Below are positions 11,692 to 21,551 of a DNA stretch of 64,000 nt, in pieces; position 1 is the stretch's first letter, and each line of letters starts with the position of its first letter. This stretch comes from Irpex lacteus (Eukaryota; Basidiomycota; Agaricomycetes; Polyporales; Irpicaceae): contig MQVO02000012.1 in NCBI GenBank assembly GCA_001986395.2, forward strand, positions 248,001 to 312,000. Direction: 5' to 3'. Below the pieces are notes generated by a model, which did not search any database, was not told the DNA's origin, and saw nothing but the letters and a program-made list of their open reading frames with translations. The position numbers and the translations under genes are program-made.

Positions 11692-12743
11692 TTACGTAGC
11701 TGACTGCTCGCGCAGCTTCGTCCTCAGTCTTTCCAAAGCTTTGCCGAGTTCGTTGCGTCCCGTTCCGTCTGCCCCAACACCCCAGAAAGCGTCTTTGTCC
11801 GAGTCCTACTCCATACAGTTAGATCGTCGCTCATACAGACAACCTGTGATTATAACAAACCTCGACGAGTTCTGCATCATGTGTGGCCAGTAGCTCTTCG
11901 CGCAGGTCTCGGTGCTGAGTGAATTTGTGCCAGAGGGCTTCGTCCATCTGGCGAACAGTTAGTTTGCGATTGGCTGAATACAGGGTAAAGAAAGAGACTG
12001 ATGAAGGGAGTACGGACCTTCTGGATGTTGACGTCTTTCCAGTCATGTCGAACTTCCGGCTGGAACCGCCGTGCCTCTGAGAAAGCCATACTAGGCCATT
12101 CAGAACATGTTCGTATATGTTCAGCTAATCCAGGACGATGTTCTTGGAACTAACAGCAAATTCAGCGCTATATATTATAGGAGTAAGTTTATCGTACCTT
12201 GAAGGACTGGAAGAGATGTTCGCTGGTAGGGTACTTCTTCCCCTTATACATTACAGGATGGGGTGAGAAGTTGGTGAATCCATAGTGCGGGTCATGTTTG
12301 TGGTAGAATAAGATGCGTGGGCGTGAAACAGGCGTCCAAAACTGGCTGATAGGAGTGACAGGGGAGGAACCACGAGTACTAGCAGCCCTCCGCGAAACAG
12401 GGCTTCGTGGTCCTGCACCAGCTGTGCTGACACGGAGACGATTTGGAGACGAAGGCGAGAGCCCCAGCTGGTTTACAGCAGCCCCAAGCTCTAGGGATCT
12501 CGTACGGCGAGGTTGTTCAGGCCCGCTTTCAGGCATTTTGGTAAGCTTGAGGAGCTCGTCCACCGTCTGAGTACTCAACTGGCGTTGGGTATTGGCTGTC
12601 ACGTATATTGTGCGCCGCCTTTCCTCGATGCGGTATCGAACGGAGCCATCATCGAGATGGTGCACAGTATAGCTAGGTGAGGATGAATGGACTTCTGTGG
12701 TGATAATTGGGATGGCGGTGCGGGGTGTCGAAGGCTGAGACAT
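11692..12743 (-). CDS. NADAR (DUF1768, YbiA-like) domain protein
   Basis: Four exons (12743-12198, 12149-12018, 11947-11861, 11805-11692) join in frame to 292 residues. The first ~130 residues are Ser/Pro/Arg-rich with a short ordered stretch (YTVHHLDDGSVRYRIEERRR). The NADAR domain follows: ILFYHKHDPHYGFTNFSPHP, then YKGKKYPTSEHLFQSFK, LAEHIRTCSE, FSEARRFQPEVRHDW, MDEALWHKF, and the C-terminal hallmark FWGVGADGTGRNELGKALE. NADAR proteins were named for a predicted link to NAD and ADP-ribose, and members have been shown to remove ADP-ribose from guanosine; others act in riboflavin pathway chemistry. The gene lies between finger protein A and the ART genes B, D and C, so an ADP-ribose-removing or -binding role is a reasonable inference. 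It is divergent from RPL4, with 510 bp between start codons. ATG at 12743 was chosen over an upstream in-frame ATG (12830) because the conserved-looking sequence starts there. Confidence 0.9.
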
Positions 12744-13253
12744 GTTGACAAGGTACTTTGTGCTAGGCAAATGGGAACGCATGAGAGATAAATACCTAGG
12801 TGTTTCAGTGACCGCACGCAATCCATGCACGACGGCTATGCATGTAGTGTCCCGACCTCGAGCAAACCTCGAGGCTCGTTGCCAGACAAAGCAGTCGCCA
12901 CTCAGTACTCACCTGCAGATCACACGAGTCAGGTAGACCGTCACTCACCTATCGCCTGCAGAAATTGACGAGAATTCGCAATAAAATAATAAGGGCGTTG
13001 TAGACAAGTTGTAGGTCGACCGCACCGTCGTTGTCGTCGAGAGTGGTCGTTGTCGTTGGCAATAGTTAAGAGCACGCACAGCTACTTCACACGCGCCAGG
13101 CGAGGAGAGAGCATTTAGCGCTGAATTGCCATATTTGACCAGCTATGCAGTAGCAAACCTTATTTCTCGGCATTCACCGACATCCACAGAAACTTTGGCG
13201 TCTGCTGCTTGTCGTCCTCAACATCTTCAAGACCCTCAAGACCGCCGTAAACG
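12744..13253. promoter_or_regulatory. Divergent promoter region, NADAR / RPL4
   Basis: The 510 bp between the two start codons must hold both promoters. No clear TATA box was seen. Pyrimidine/GTCG-rich repeats at about 13015-13060 (GTCGTTGTCGTCG-like) may be part of the ribosomal protein promoter; this is inference. Confidence 0.4.
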
Positions 13254-14570
13254 ATGGCCTCCCGACCCACTGTCAGCGTCCACTCCACTGCCGGGGGTAT
13301 GTCTGTATGTTGTGCGCAACGATGAGCTCGCGACTGACTGCTTTTACAGAGGCTTCGACTTCCCTGCCTTTGCCTGCGGTCCTTACCGCGCCCATCAGGC
13401 TCGATGTCGTCCAGCAGGTGCACAGTGAGTAGTAGTATACCCCGTTTATATAGCGGAGATTCTGACGATTGCTGCAGAGAGCATCGCTAAGAACAAGAGG
13501 CAGGCGTACGCTGTCAACGTGAAGGCTGGTCACCAAACCTCTGCCGAGTCTTGGGGTACCGGTCGTGCCGTTGCACGTATTCCCCGTGTCGGTGGTGGAG
13601 GAACTCACCGCTCTGGCCAGGCTGCCTTCGGTAACATGTGCCGTGGTGGTCGCATGTTCGCGCCTACCAAGACCTGGCGCAAGTGGCACGTCAAGGTCAA
13701 CCAGAACCAGCGCCGTTTCGCTGTCGTCTCTGCCCTTGCTGCCTCTGCTCTCCCCTCCCTTGTCCTCGCCCGTGGTCACCGTATCGAGCAGATCAACGAG
13801 GTCCCACTTGTCGTTGACTCCGGAGTTGAGGCTTACACCAAGACCAAGGAGGCCGTTGCTTTGCTCAAGACCCTGAATGCCTACCCCGACGTCGTTAAGG
13901 TTTCCAACTCCCGCAAGCTCCGTGCTGGTAAGGGCAAGCTCCGCAACCGTCGTCACCGCCAGCGCCGTGGTCCCCTTGTTGTTTACAACGAGGACAAGGG
14001 TATCGTTAAGGCTTTCCGCAACGTTCCTGGTGTTGAGGTCGTTAGCGTCCAGAGGTTGAACCTCCTCCAGCTTGCCCCTGGTGGTCACCTTGGCCGTTTC
14101 GTCATTTGGACCCAGAGTGCATTCGCTGCCCTCGATGAGATCTTCGGTACCTTCGACACTCCCTCGCTCGTGAAGAAGAACTACGTGTAAGCTGACACCT
14201 CATATTCTCTCTGTATCAATATTCTAATCAAGCTTTCGTAGTCTCCCCACCGCTAAGATCTCCAACCCCGACGTCACCCGTCTCATCAACTCCGATGAGA
14301 TCCAGTCCGTCGTCCGCCCCGCTAACGCTAAGCACCAAAAGCGTCCCTGGACCCAGCACAAGAACCCTCTTCGCAACAAGAGCGTTCTCTTCCGTCTCAA
14401 CCCCTACGCCAAGGTCCTCCGCAAGCAGGAGCTTGGTACGTGATTTCACTCATACCTCTATTTCTCAGCTTACCAGTGATGCGATTGTAGCCAAGAAGGA
14501 GAGCGGCAAGAAGGAGAAGACCCCCAAGGCTGCTGGCGAGGCCTTCCTCTCCACCCTCTTCTCTGCCTAA
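13254..14570 (+). CDS. RPL4: 60S ribosomal protein L4 (uL4)
   Basis: Large-subunit ribosomal protein uL4, which lines the peptide exit tunnel. The ATG is in the first short exon ([15 protein letters not shown]), then [20 protein letters not shown], the conserved [20 protein letters not shown] loop, [58 protein letters not shown] and the eukaryotic C-terminal extension rich in Lys. Five exons; junctions at 13296, 13427, 14188 and 14436 keep frame (for example, A|AG restores Lys before SIAKNK). Codon use is strongly biased to C-ending codons, as expected for a highly expressed gene, which produces a long antisense open frame that is not a gene. Full length. A MITE sits about 275 bp past the stop. 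Confidence 0.97.
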
Positions 14571-14843
14571 GTCTCCATGGCCCCTCGCATCTTCCTCGGG
14601 AGGATATAAGAGTCGTCTGGAAATGGTTTGTGCATGCTATGCAGTTGTGTTCCCCCATCCTTGTATCGTTCTTATCAGTTGCATGTCGATTATGCTTTCA
14701 TGCCCAAAATACTTTGCTGCTGCATAGCGGATATGTTTCGAGAAGGTTGCACAGATGGTTCCAACCTATGTTACGTGATATAACATGGCATAAGCAGGTA
14801 AGTTGCATGCGTTGAGATCTCATCAAGTTTTGGTAACGGATTA

Positions 14844-14945
14844 CAGCGCTTTCGGGAAATAATGAGAAAGTCGACTTTTTTTCGCGATTTCCCAATAAGG
14901 TATATCCTATAACGGGAAGCCAGGGAGAATGCGGCGTGTTCGACT
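14844..14945. repeat. Left terminal inverted repeat of the MITE
   Basis: Pairs with about 15286-15386. It contains a GTCGACTTTTTTTCGCGA core and ATAGGATATACC-type sequence, repeated in inverse orientation on the right. Confidence 0.85.
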
Positions 14946-15285
14946 CCAGCAGGGCACCGTTCTTTATCCTGCCTGTATGACTGATCTCTTTCACATTTAT
15001 TGTTAGATTATGATGTTTTTAATATTCAAAGTAGCATTCTTTTTATTCACTGCGACAGCAGTGCTGTCAAAGCATGAGTCGGAGGGCTGATACTTGGGCG
15101 CTCGGATAGCCATATATATTCACCTCCGCGGCTGCCTCGGCCGCTCATTGGCTTGACGATATAGAAGAAATATGATGGTTTCAAAGATAGTTTTGCATAT
15201 GGGAATACAATCTATAAGCTATATGAGTGGTCTAGGACGGATTCTAGTGTATACAACAAATTCTCTAAAAGTATGCATCGCCGGA

Positions 15286-15386
15286 GGCGAACACACCGCA
15301 TTGTCCCTGGCTTCCCGTTATAGGATATACCTTATTGGGAAATCGCGAAAAAAAGTCGACTTTCTCATTATTTCCCGAAAGCGCTG
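15286..15386. repeat. Right terminal inverted repeat of the MITE
   Basis: Reverse complement of the left arm, with a few substitutions near its inner end. Confidence 0.85.
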
Positions 15387-15640
15387 TAAATAAGAAGTTT
15401 CTGTAGTGGGTAAGTGTTGCTTGACTTGGTTTCGCGACTGTCGCTCCGGACGCTTAACGTCCTACCTGCAGGAACTTAGTTATCACAAGTCGACTACCAC
15501 TCTCGAATGTTCGAGGTCTGCATATGCTCATTGAGTCGCCTTGTTACGGGTTCGCTAGGACACCAGCTCCGACAAACGTAACCCTCTTGCTGATGCATTC
15601 CTCCCATTGCATCCCGTCGAAATATCCGTGAATCATGGCA

Positions 15641-16100
15641 TCAACCCGGGAAGGTGCACGACGCGAGGAATGCAGGCTGAGTCGTGGTAGGAGCGACTGA
15701 CGGACATCCTCCTGCGTTTTGGAAGAACAGTCCCCCATCTGCGTTCTGAGGGCAGATTCGTGTCAATACTTGAAGTAAGAGCATGAGCATTCTTCATACA
15801 CTTACCCTGTAAAGACATGTAGGGATGACCGATCCAGGTGGACCACTTGCGGGGACATAGCTGGAGGAATGGGCTATTAGAGACGAACCCGGATGGTACA
15901 GTTGACCAGAAGGCCGCCACTCACTCGCATTGAACTATATTACCGGAACTTTCGTGTCCACCAGCATGGGTAAAGGGTGCACCACCTACTACGATGGTAG
16001 GAGGACAGGTAGCGCAGGTAAGAGCGTTCACTGCGTGTGGGGTCATGGTCAAACTGACCGCGACTGCAGCGACGAGTTGGAACACAACCCAGCGGGACAT
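15641..16100 (-). CDS. Small secreted cysteine-rich protein
   Basis: Three exons join in frame to about 110 residues. The N terminus (MSRWVVFQLVAAVAVSLTM, then TPHAVNA) is a clear signal peptide with a likely cut after NA. The mature part, about 83 residues, has six cysteines: LTCATC, VQC, PTC, GGC and ASC, with many Gly, Pro and Thr. That fits the small secreted protein class common in agaricomycetes. No family is recognised; the Cys spacing is not that of hydrophobins, which have eight including a CC pair. Splice sites: a donor GTGAGT ends exon 1 after VQC, the acceptor is TCCTCCAG, the second donor is GTAAGT and the second acceptor CCCTCAG. The gene is only ~250 bp from the MITE, so its 3' flank may have been altered by the insertion. 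Function unknown. Confidence 0.65.
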
Positions 16101-16957
16101 GTTTCAGTTGAACCCTAGGGAGTGAGTGCTGGATATTGTAGAACAGACGACGTACCCTTTGGACTTTATATTGCCCGCCGGACTGCTCAATGCTCGTGCA
16201 CATCAGGCACTGCTCCTCCATGTCAGACAGTCGAGCCCCTCAACAGCGGTGTCTTCAGACTTCCATGTGTCTTGTCGCCGTACGAGCTTTCAAAGCTCCA
16301 AATTTCAGTGACAGTTTTCGACAAAATGCCGAAGCAAATGCGACAGGTGCCAGCGAGCGGGTTGGCGAGATGCAGGAGGTTATGTTATCATGAGTGGCTA
16401 GTACCCACGATGACAACGGAGCGGTAGAGGTTGGGAGCATATGTTATGTTCAGACGTAGCGTATGAGTATACTCATGACCCACAAGTTGTCGTTCAAGAA
16501 GGGGTAAGTACATTGCATGGGAGTTGACTTCCTCCCCCGAAAGTATACTGAACATAAAGACGACATGTAATGTATACAGCAAACAGGGAATTGGTATTAT
16601 TATCACGCCAAGCTGCAAGATCTGCGGGAAACATGAGTCACATGGTAGGGCATGTTGAATTCTGAAAACTCCAGCTGGCATCTACTGGAACAAATGTTCA
16701 TCAATGAAATGGACGTACAGCATGACTATGGAGGGGAAGTATGTGTTTACGTTACTCATCTACAGACCAAAGCTTACGAATGTGCCCGTCAGACTCTACT
16801 CAGGAACAACTGCATTGAACTGCATGAGTTGTTTTGTGGCTGATTTTCTTTACCAGATCATAAAAATAATCTGACATAAATTGCTAGATAGTACAATATA
16901 AATTACGCTATGAGGATCCTTGCCTCAATATATAACATACTAGTAGCGCAACACTGT
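16101..16957. other. Intergenic, weak open frames only
   Basis: Promoter side of the secreted protein and 3' flank of gene B. An open frame on the minus strand at 16388-16681 has a hydrophobic centre but no start context, splicing partner or family resemblance; not called. Confidence 0.4.
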
Positions 16958-18891
16958 CTAGTGCGCGTCATACATAACCAGATATGAAGGCCGAATAGCG
17001 TCGTTGCAATACACCACTAATTCGTCGTGGTTCAGGCGAGAGCCTTTCTCCGCTAGAACCTACATAAATTGAAGTTCAGAAATACGACAGCAAATAATGT
17101 ATGAAGAGAACGCACGGAGTCAAATCCTGAAGGAGGTGCCGTCAACGTCGTGTTATCTTGAGTCATCTTATACCCTTTCCCAACAACCACCTTATTGAGC
17201 AGGATAGCTTTCAGCGGGGCATTCGAGTCTGTGTTGCTGCTATAGTCATTCGACCTGAATACACCACATCAACGAATTGCTGCTGAACGGCCTTGAGAAT
17301 GAAAACTTACTTCGATGATGTTGACGATGTGTATATCCCAGCACCGAATCGTCCCCAGCCGGTCTTCTTACCCCACAGGCTCACATCAAATGAAGTCTTC
17401 ATGATACAGCACAGCGAACAACTCATCGATGAGCAGAAGCTGGTGTGGTTCTTGTCGCCTAGCTTGCATTCGCGCTTGGTTCCATGCCATCTACGGTTCT
17501 CGTTACCTGGAGAACGGCCGTTGGCTTTGAAATGACCACGAGCTTCGACGGTATCGCTGTTCGTAATACAGCATGAGTAATTAATCGAGCTCATGAAGAA
17601 GCGGCTGCATACCGGTATGTGTTATACTTGTCCACCGAAGCCTGGTCCGATACGATCTTGTAGATATACCGAACAGGAGGGCAAGGTTTACCAGCATGCC
17701 TCCAGGACGTCTTGAACTGGCTCTCCACTATCAGGTATCACCAACAATACAGATCATTTGAGTGGTTATCTTTTAAAACAAACGACGAAATAAGGCACTT
17801 ACCACTCTTGAACGTTTCATGATCCTCCGGAACTTCGAGGATCATCGGACCCTTCTTGACCGCCTCGTCGGCGCACGCTTGACCGCAGAAGTGCCGATCA
17901 CCTTGTTTCTGAGTCTTACGGCAGAAAAGACACGACTTCTCCGCGAGCCTAGTGAAGACGGAAAATATTCATATGAAAAGACGCGTCGGAAGTCAGCTGA
18001 CGAAGTACTCACTCCTTATGAGCCAGGCCACAGTATTTGCTCGTGGATCCATTGGCGTTCTTGTGAGCCTGCTTCGAGCATCCTGGAACCTGGCAGGTTC
18101 CTACCAGTATCGTCAGATTCTAACTCTGATGACGATAAGATGAATCGATGCACCTACCATGCGGGTTGGGGCTTACCCCATTCTGGCGCGACGCGCCGTG
18201 AGTAGCGTTATTACTGTGAGCAGCAGCTTTCTGCGCACACGTTTTGCTACAGTAATCATACTTCCGAACGCTATCGACGCGCTTCGGACGTGCGTGACAC
18301 TCCTGCATTGTCGTCCAGGTCAGGCATGGTTGAACGCGGAGAGTAGATACACGTGGAGGGGACTGACCGGGCATAAGTTGGACACGTTCTGTTTCGCAGC
18401 TGTTGCACAGCCTTTGCTACAGTATGGGTGTGCCTTGCCTGTGCTGGGATCGATGAATTTCGGACGAGCGTGGCAAGTCTAAGGGAGGATCACGACGTTT
18501 GGTCTTAATACTGTGGAAAATACGGAAAGAAGCGGCCTACCTCGCATAGATTTGACGCTGTTGCATGAACTCCAGTAGGCGGACTGGAAGCGGGTGTATG
18601 AGTGACCTGGGGGCTGCGGCTGGCATTGGTAGCAGCAGTAGTCTGAGGTATGTTGACAGGAGCAGAAGTAGGCGGTTGTACAGGAGCGGCCTGGGGCGGT
18701 TGCGGCTGTGGTTGGGCCACTACGGGATTGTTTGCAGGAGCAGAGAGAGGACCAAATTGAAGACCTGGCTGGTTCGCAGTCCCGGTAGCGGCCGAAGACA
18801 CTCCATGCATGGCTCTCTGGAAAGGCGGGTATTGCGATGCCATGGTGGCAAGAAAAGACAGGCCAGCTGGGATGGCCGACATAGTCGCCAT
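16958..18891 (-). CDS. Gene B: zinc-finger PARP-like ADP-ribosyltransferase
   Basis: Nine exons join in frame to about 480 residues. Residues 1-110 are low-complexity (Pro/Gln/Ala/Thr). Four Cys fingers follow, each on its own exon: LCETCHARPKFIDP...YCSKGCA, LCPECHARPKRVDS...YCSKTCA, CQVPGCSKQAH...YCGLAH, and SCLFCRKTQ...FCGQACA. From about residue 281 comes a PARP-type ADP-ribosyltransferase fold: an RYIYKIV strand, WHGTKREC (NAD-binding His-Gly-Thr), RFGAGIYTSSTSSK (Tyr motif) and LNHDELVVYCNDAIRPSYL, where the Glu aligns with the catalytic Glu of PARP-1-type enzymes (NEYIVY). The H-Y-E triad is thus intact, compatible with transfer of ADP-ribose from NAD. Between the first two motifs is FCSSMSCSLCCIMKTSFDV, a C-x4-C-x2-C insertion shared with C and D. 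Substrate unknown. Head-to-head with gene D (272 bp between starts). Confidence 0.88.
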
Positions 18892-19162
18892 GAAGCTCTC
18901 CAGGAGCTAGAATGCGAAGAAAACGATAAAGGTTGAGTAATTAGTCGAAGTGATGCGCGTAAGTTGGTAGTTCACTGTGACGCACTTATTGAGCCGTGCG
19001 AGAGTTTATAACAGATCACCGCCTCGGAGGCACGTTCATGCCGCATGTTCGAACTTGATGGGAAGGCTCACACGAGGTCGTAGCATGCTCTGCGAAAGGT
19101 ACATGAATGAAAGGACATTCATCTTGTGGCCGGACCATCACTCACCAGCCTTGTACTCAACC
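18892..19162. promoter_or_regulatory. Divergent promoter between ART genes B and D
   Basis: Only 271 bp separate the two start codons, so the two paralogs probably share control elements. No box is clear enough to name. Confidence 0.45.
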
Positions 19163-20363
19163 ATGTCCTTCATCCTCAAGTCCGCTCTCCAGTGGGCAAA
19201 CACGAACGTCCATGGTAACAGTCAAAAGAATCTTTGTGAGGTGAGCATGGCAGCTCTGTTGTGAAACACCATCGTGAAAACGAACACAATCCAGACATGT
19301 GGAACAAAGCCCAAGTTTGTCGAGAACGGCTTTCAACACCCCTATTGTAGCAGAACTTGCGCGCGTACCGGATCCAACTCCAAGCCGCCGTCGTGTGTGA
19401 TATCTGGTTGTCGCCAGATGCCCAAGCCTGCCTACGGAGGTTGCTGCAGCGACGAGCATTTCAAGTGCGCGATAGCTGCACCTTCTACTCACTCATAGAG
19501 AGTCAGACGCTAATGGGCCGTTATTCAGGGAAGCACTGCGTAGCGGTTTGGTCCAAGCATGTGTCCAATGCCGAAATGCGCCGCAGACAATAGGGCAGCT
19601 GTGCATGGGATGTGAACGGCGTCGCCGTTCACAGCCGCGTTTACAGCAGCTCCAAGCTCCAAGCTCCTTCTTTAACAGCAGTAAATACCCTCCTTTCCTG
19701 AGATTGGAGCAATATTCACAGTTACAATCTTAGTTGCTGCACAGTTCTCTCACGAATGGCGGGACTCCCAACCACCCACTGGTGTGGCGAAAATCATCGA
19801 GATTGTGCCGTCTCGGGAGACAAAGGCTAGGTTCGACGCGTATCGGTAAGTCTTGGGGCTTTTGGCGTGTAAATGAAAATTCTGGATCCGGCTCACCTGT
19901 GTAACGCAGACGCAAGAGTGACCCCACGGGGAAGCTTCGTAACCTCAGGACCTATCACGCCGCGCAGTGCATCTGCGACTTCGGGGTGAACGATCTAGCA
20001 CTATGCTCATGGCAGTCGTGCGGTATTTGTGCCATCATTAGATTCTCGTTCACTGCATTTGCCTTCGACGTTAAGCACAATACCGGCAGGTAGGTCGTGA
20101 CGACGTACCAAGCTCCCTCCCATACTATTTGCTTGACGCACTATAACTCCAGGTTCGGCGATGGAGTGTATTCATATACGAACCCAGCGCTAGCTGACAA
20201 GCACGCCACCTCGTCCACTTCGTCGCCCTACCGGGTGATGATTGCCTGTGATGTTGCCCCGTCGGCCAGAAACGATAACAAGCATGCGAGGGATGGCGAC
20301 CTTGTCTTCGTAGGAAGCTCAGATGCTATCTTGCCGGCCTATGTCATATTATATACGCTCTAA
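19163..20363 (+). CDS. Gene D: finger ADP-ribosyltransferase-like protein, degenerate active site
   Basis: Six exons (19163-19240, 19295-19464, 19529-19680, 19734-19845, 19910-20089, 20153-20363) sum to 903 nt, giving 300 residues with no frame break. The N terminus carries LCETCGTKPKFVE...YCSRTCA, then CVISGCRQM...CCSDEH and ACVQCRNAP...LCMGC, matching fingers 1, 3 and 4 of genes A and B. The ART-like half has IIEIV, TYHAAQCIC where B has WHGTKREC, LCSWQSCGICAIIRFSF (the shared C-x4-C-x2-C), RFGDGVYSY in place of GIYTSS, and DGDLVFVGSSDAILPAYVIL, where the catalytic Glu aligns with Asp. So HGT has become HAA and Glu has become Asp. Either a pseudoenzyme (ADP-ribose or NAD binder) or an altered transferase. 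The exon structure and Cys pattern are fully kept, so the gene looks maintained rather than dead. Confidence 0.8.
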
Positions 20364-20535
20364 ACTCCCACATATGTCAGTGTTGCGTTAAATTATGGGT
20401 TGGTGTTTGTAGATAATGAGTAATTAACGATAGTGTATGAAATAACGTTAAGGCAAGGGGAGGAGAGGGATAAAATAATATGGAGGGTAAATAGCAAATA
20501 AGAATAACACGGCTGAACTGTTGGGAGCATCGAGT

Positions 20536-21551
20536 TTAGTGTGCTGGTGTAAAGATCCTGCGCATCATAGACTCGAAGCTGAGCCCACGCTTGGTGGTGC
20601 GTTTAGGCGGAGGCGGAGGCGGTTTGTCACCATAAACAATGAGGAAGGCTGGCCGGATTGCTTCATTCTTATATACCACCGTCTCTTCATAGTTGAGGTC
20701 TTCTCCGGGCTCTCCTGTGATTGAGTGGTAACCGTATGGTGGTGCTGTAAGCGCTTTGTCGCTACGCCGAAGTCGGTGAGTACGACCAACAACCACTCGA
20801 GCGACAAGGAGAACTCGAAAATGGGCTTTCTCTGAAAGATTGGAAGAATAATCGTCGGCCTCTATAGTAACAAAGCAGGTAAGAAACGGGTATCCAGAGT
20901 GTTAGAGGACGTACTAGAGGAACATGAGCTTGTATATATTCCTGTGCCAAAGCTAAATGCTGGGTCAGCCCCTATAGCACTCATATAGTTCATTCTCCTA
21001 CTTACCGACTAAACTTATTCTTGGAGCCGCACTTACGCATATCAAAGCTCTCCCGGATAATGTTGCAAAGGTGACATTCGGGTAGGTTGCACAGCAGCCC
21101 GTTCTTCTCGCTCTCGGCCAGAAGGCATCCTCTGGTCGTACCATGGAAGAGTAGTGTCTCCTTTACGTCGACTTGGGAGGTCGTAAAGAAAGGAGTCCAG
21201 AATGGTGACCTCAGTAGAGAGGCTCTGATTTCAGTTACACAGTCAGCACGTGGCAATGCGTCTGGCTGATGGAAAACGTACTTATAGTCTCGGAAGGGCT
21301 TGATCATCCATTCAGGGGACAGTATCTTGTACACTCCATGGACGTAAGGGAACTGCTTCTCGGGATGTTGCCAGCCAGCCTCGAAGAGCTGCGTCACTAA
21401 TACATGTGTCAACACGTAGCTCAGTCACAATGACGTTGACCTGGGTACACACACCTTCAACGTAACGAGGATCACCCTTCTGCAAACATACAAGGCGGCC
21501 CTGCCGACTCGGGTCTTTGTTTAGAGGATTGCTAAGAGAGAATTCGTCCAT
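20536..21551 (-). CDS. Gene C: bare PARP-like ADP-ribosyltransferase
   Basis: Five exons join in frame to about 263 residues. There are no finger exons: after a 30-residue leader (MDEFSLSNPLNKDPSRQGRL) the chain enters the ART domain (FEAGW, VHGVYKILSPEW, as in gene B's FKTSW and YIYKIVS). Motifs: LLFHGTTRGC, LLCNLPECHLCNIIRESFDM (the shared C-x4-C-x2-C), FGTGIYTSSCSS, ADDYSS, and DLNYEETVVYKNEAIRPAFL with the catalytic-type Glu. The H-Y-E triad is complete. A 30-residue C-terminal tail has six prolines followed by basic residues (PPPPPPKRTTKRG), absent from B and D, possibly a binding or localisation tail. Convergent with gene D, whose stop is 173 bp away. Predicted NAD-dependent ADP-ribosyltransferase; target unknown. 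Confidence 0.87.

Larger units (their letters stand above)
14842..15388. mobile_element. Tc1/mariner-like MITE with ~100 bp inverted repeats and TA duplication
   Basis: Element 14844-15386 (543 bp) begins CAGCGCTTTCGGGAAATAAT and ends with its reverse complement. The arms (14844 to about 14945 and about 15286 to 15386) match over roughly 100 bp with only a few mismatches. It is flanked by TA on both sides (14842-14843 and 15387-15388), the target duplication made by Tc1/mariner-type transposases. The AT-rich interior (14949-15285) has no transposase frame, so this is a non-autonomous foldback element. The near-perfect arms suggest a fairly recent insertion. Confidence 0.85.

Noticed and set aside
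13273..14088. 271-codon open frame antisense to RPL4
   Set aside because: Produced by the strong codon bias of the ribosomal gene; no start context, family or splice logic.
16388..16681. Minus-strand frame with hydrophobic stretch
   Set aside because: Could not be joined to a start or a following exon; no family.
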